DNA from: Paludibaculum fermentans
Lineage (GTDB): Bacteria > Acidobacteriota > Terriglobia > Bryobacterales > Bryobacteraceae
Direction of reading: 5' to 3'
Length of the DNA stretch: 64,000 nucleotides
NCBI RefSeq assembly: GCF_015277775.1
Contig: NZ_CP063849.1
Location: 6,153,501 to 6,217,500 of the forward strand
Positions 62,977 through 64,000 of this stretch are shown here, one piece after another (the first letter of the stretch is position 1; the number at the start of each line of letters is the position of its first letter). The translations under genes were made by a program, and so were the position numbers. A model generated the notes under the pieces. The model saw nothing but the letters and a program-made list of their open reading frames with translations, ran no database searches and was not told the origin of the DNA.

Positions 62977-64000
62977 TTACTCAGCGGCCGGCACCGCCGC
63001 GGATTCGTCGTCCTGTTGCTCCAGCGCCTTCGGCTTCTTCCTCATAAACCGATTACGCTCTATGTCCAGCCAGCCGAGCAACAGCATGCCGTAGAACACT
63101 TCGAAATAGCGATCGTCAACCTGCCGCAGTCCAAGCAACTGACGCGCAAAGATCTCGCTGATGAAAATCCTCTGATCCTTGTAGTAGAGATCTCCGTGAT
63201 TCTGGATCCGTCGTAGCACGAGCCCTGCCGGGTACTCCACCTCCGGGATCCGACGTGGCATCGGGCGCAACGACGGCTGATAGTGTTTTGCCGGCGTATC
63301 GTAGTCCAGGGCTTCATGGGGCCGCTGCTCGTTGTAGATCCTTTGAAAGTCGTGAAATCGCTTCTGCTGCTGGCGCGGGTTGGCCGCCGGCGGATTCAGC
63401 GTGTCCTGTTTCAACGTCCGATGCATGCGCTCGTGGCGGCCGTTTTCCTGCGGTGAGGCCGGTGCTGTGCGCTCCGGCAGAATGCCCAGCCGAACCCAGC
63501 GCATCGACAACCGACTGAGTCCGCCAGGCGCCCGCGTCGAAAACGGCGTGCCATTGTCCGTACGAATCACCTCCGGCAGACCGTACTCTCGAAACGCCGC
63601 CTCGAAGATCGCAGCCGCATGCTTTCCATCCGTCTTCGGCGTAATTTGGCAGCGCAGCAAGTACCTGCTGTGGGCGTCCGTGATGGTCAATGGATCGCAA
63701 CGCACGCCATCACCTGTACGGAACCAACCCTTGAAGTCCGCGCACCACGTCCGATTGGGTCCATCCACGGACGCAAAGGGCTGCCCGAAGGGCGGCGTCC
63801 GCAAGCGTCGCTTTCGTGTGACACTCAGACCCGCTCTTTTCAGGATCATGGCGATGGTGCTGGGCGCCGGCCAGTGCTTCCTCTCCGGCTCCGCCTCGGC
63901 CAACTTCCTCAATAGCTTGCGCGGGCCCCAGTTCCACTTCCGCCGCTCAGCCAGGATGCGCTCTATGACTTCCTGACTGACTTCCTGCGGGCTGGTATGA
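62977..64000 (-). mobile_element. IS481-family transposase, 5'-truncated by the window edge
   Basis: The frame is open to base 64000, so the start lies outside. The visible 340-odd residues begin with an HTH-like part (HTSPQEVSQEVIERILAERRKWNWGPRKLLRKLAEAEPERKHWPAPSTIAMILKRAGLSV) and hold the DDE integrase core: WCADFKG (first Asp), ITDAHSRYLL, VIRTDNGTPFS (second Asp), and PERTAPASPQENGRHERMHRTLKQD (Glu). This layout and the QRPHEALDYDTPA end are typical of IS481. It ends at 62977 with no recognised IS end in the next 160 bases. Confidence 0.93.

Overview
The window looks like chromosomal DNA of a GC-rich soil acidobacterium of the Bryobacterales/Solibacter-Paludibaculum type. This is inference. 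It rests on the high GC content, the many short twin-arginine-like leaders (R-R-x-F-L) on putative secreted enzymes, a VWFA-type secreted protein of a kind common in that phylum, and the style of the catabolic genes. No rRNA, tRNA or CRISPR array was seen. The window opens inside a FixJ-type response regulator gene and closes inside an IS481-type transposase gene.

Bases 1-10100 form a small-molecule and stress region: two secreted metallo-beta-lactamase-fold hydrolases, a DUF305 protein, a YVTN beta-propeller, a short-chain dehydrogenase, a non-haem chloroperoxidase-type hydrolase, a pyridoxamine-oxidase-fold protein, a haloalkane dehalogenase/epoxide hydrolase-type enzyme, an AraC regulator and an ArsN1-type acetyltransferase. 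Bases 10100-20000 hold housekeeping and mixed genes: a zinc peptidase, NIPSNAP, DUF937, a serine beta-lactamase-fold protein, a ComEA-like HhH protein and YbaK. They also hold a sugar-nucleotide pair in which a GalU-like enzyme is followed by an 1108-residue protein joining a degenerate GHMP-kinase-like half to a UDPGP pyrophosphorylase half, then an acyl-CoA dehydrogenase/CusF-like/methyltransferase operon.

Bases 20000-30000 carry a TPR/beta-barrel protein coupled to a glycosidase-like protein, an orphan membrane-fusion adaptor, galE, a glutathione peroxidase, an enoyl-CoA hydratase and the dxr-rseP pair. Next comes a 760-base non-coding stretch with two 149-bp direct repeats, each containing an internal inverted repeat. 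Bases 31750-40250 are one long co-directional catabolic run: a 2-hydroxyacid dehydrogenase, a YdjC-like deacetylase, a sugar-phosphate isomerase-like protein, an SDR, a thioredoxin-like protein, an unknown protein, fumarylacetoacetase and acetoacetyl-CoA synthetase. The last two connect directly, since fumarylacetoacetase releases acetoacetate and the synthetase activates it.

Bases 40490-50710 hold a secreted protein, an enolase-superfamily enzyme, a TonB-dependent receptor behind a clear cobalamin riboswitch, a HigB toxin with a HigA antitoxin fused to an ImmA/IrrE protease, a gene with a probably frameshifted leader, a VOC protein, an AlkZ-like protein and a Fic enzyme with a repeat-rich putative operator. 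Bases 50790-58700 are all on the minus strand: cydAB, then tetR-tolC-emrA-(cytidylate-kinase-like)-emrB, with stop/start overlaps throughout. The right end holds a VWA protein, an RluD-type pseudouridine synthase, SppA and IS481-related DNA.
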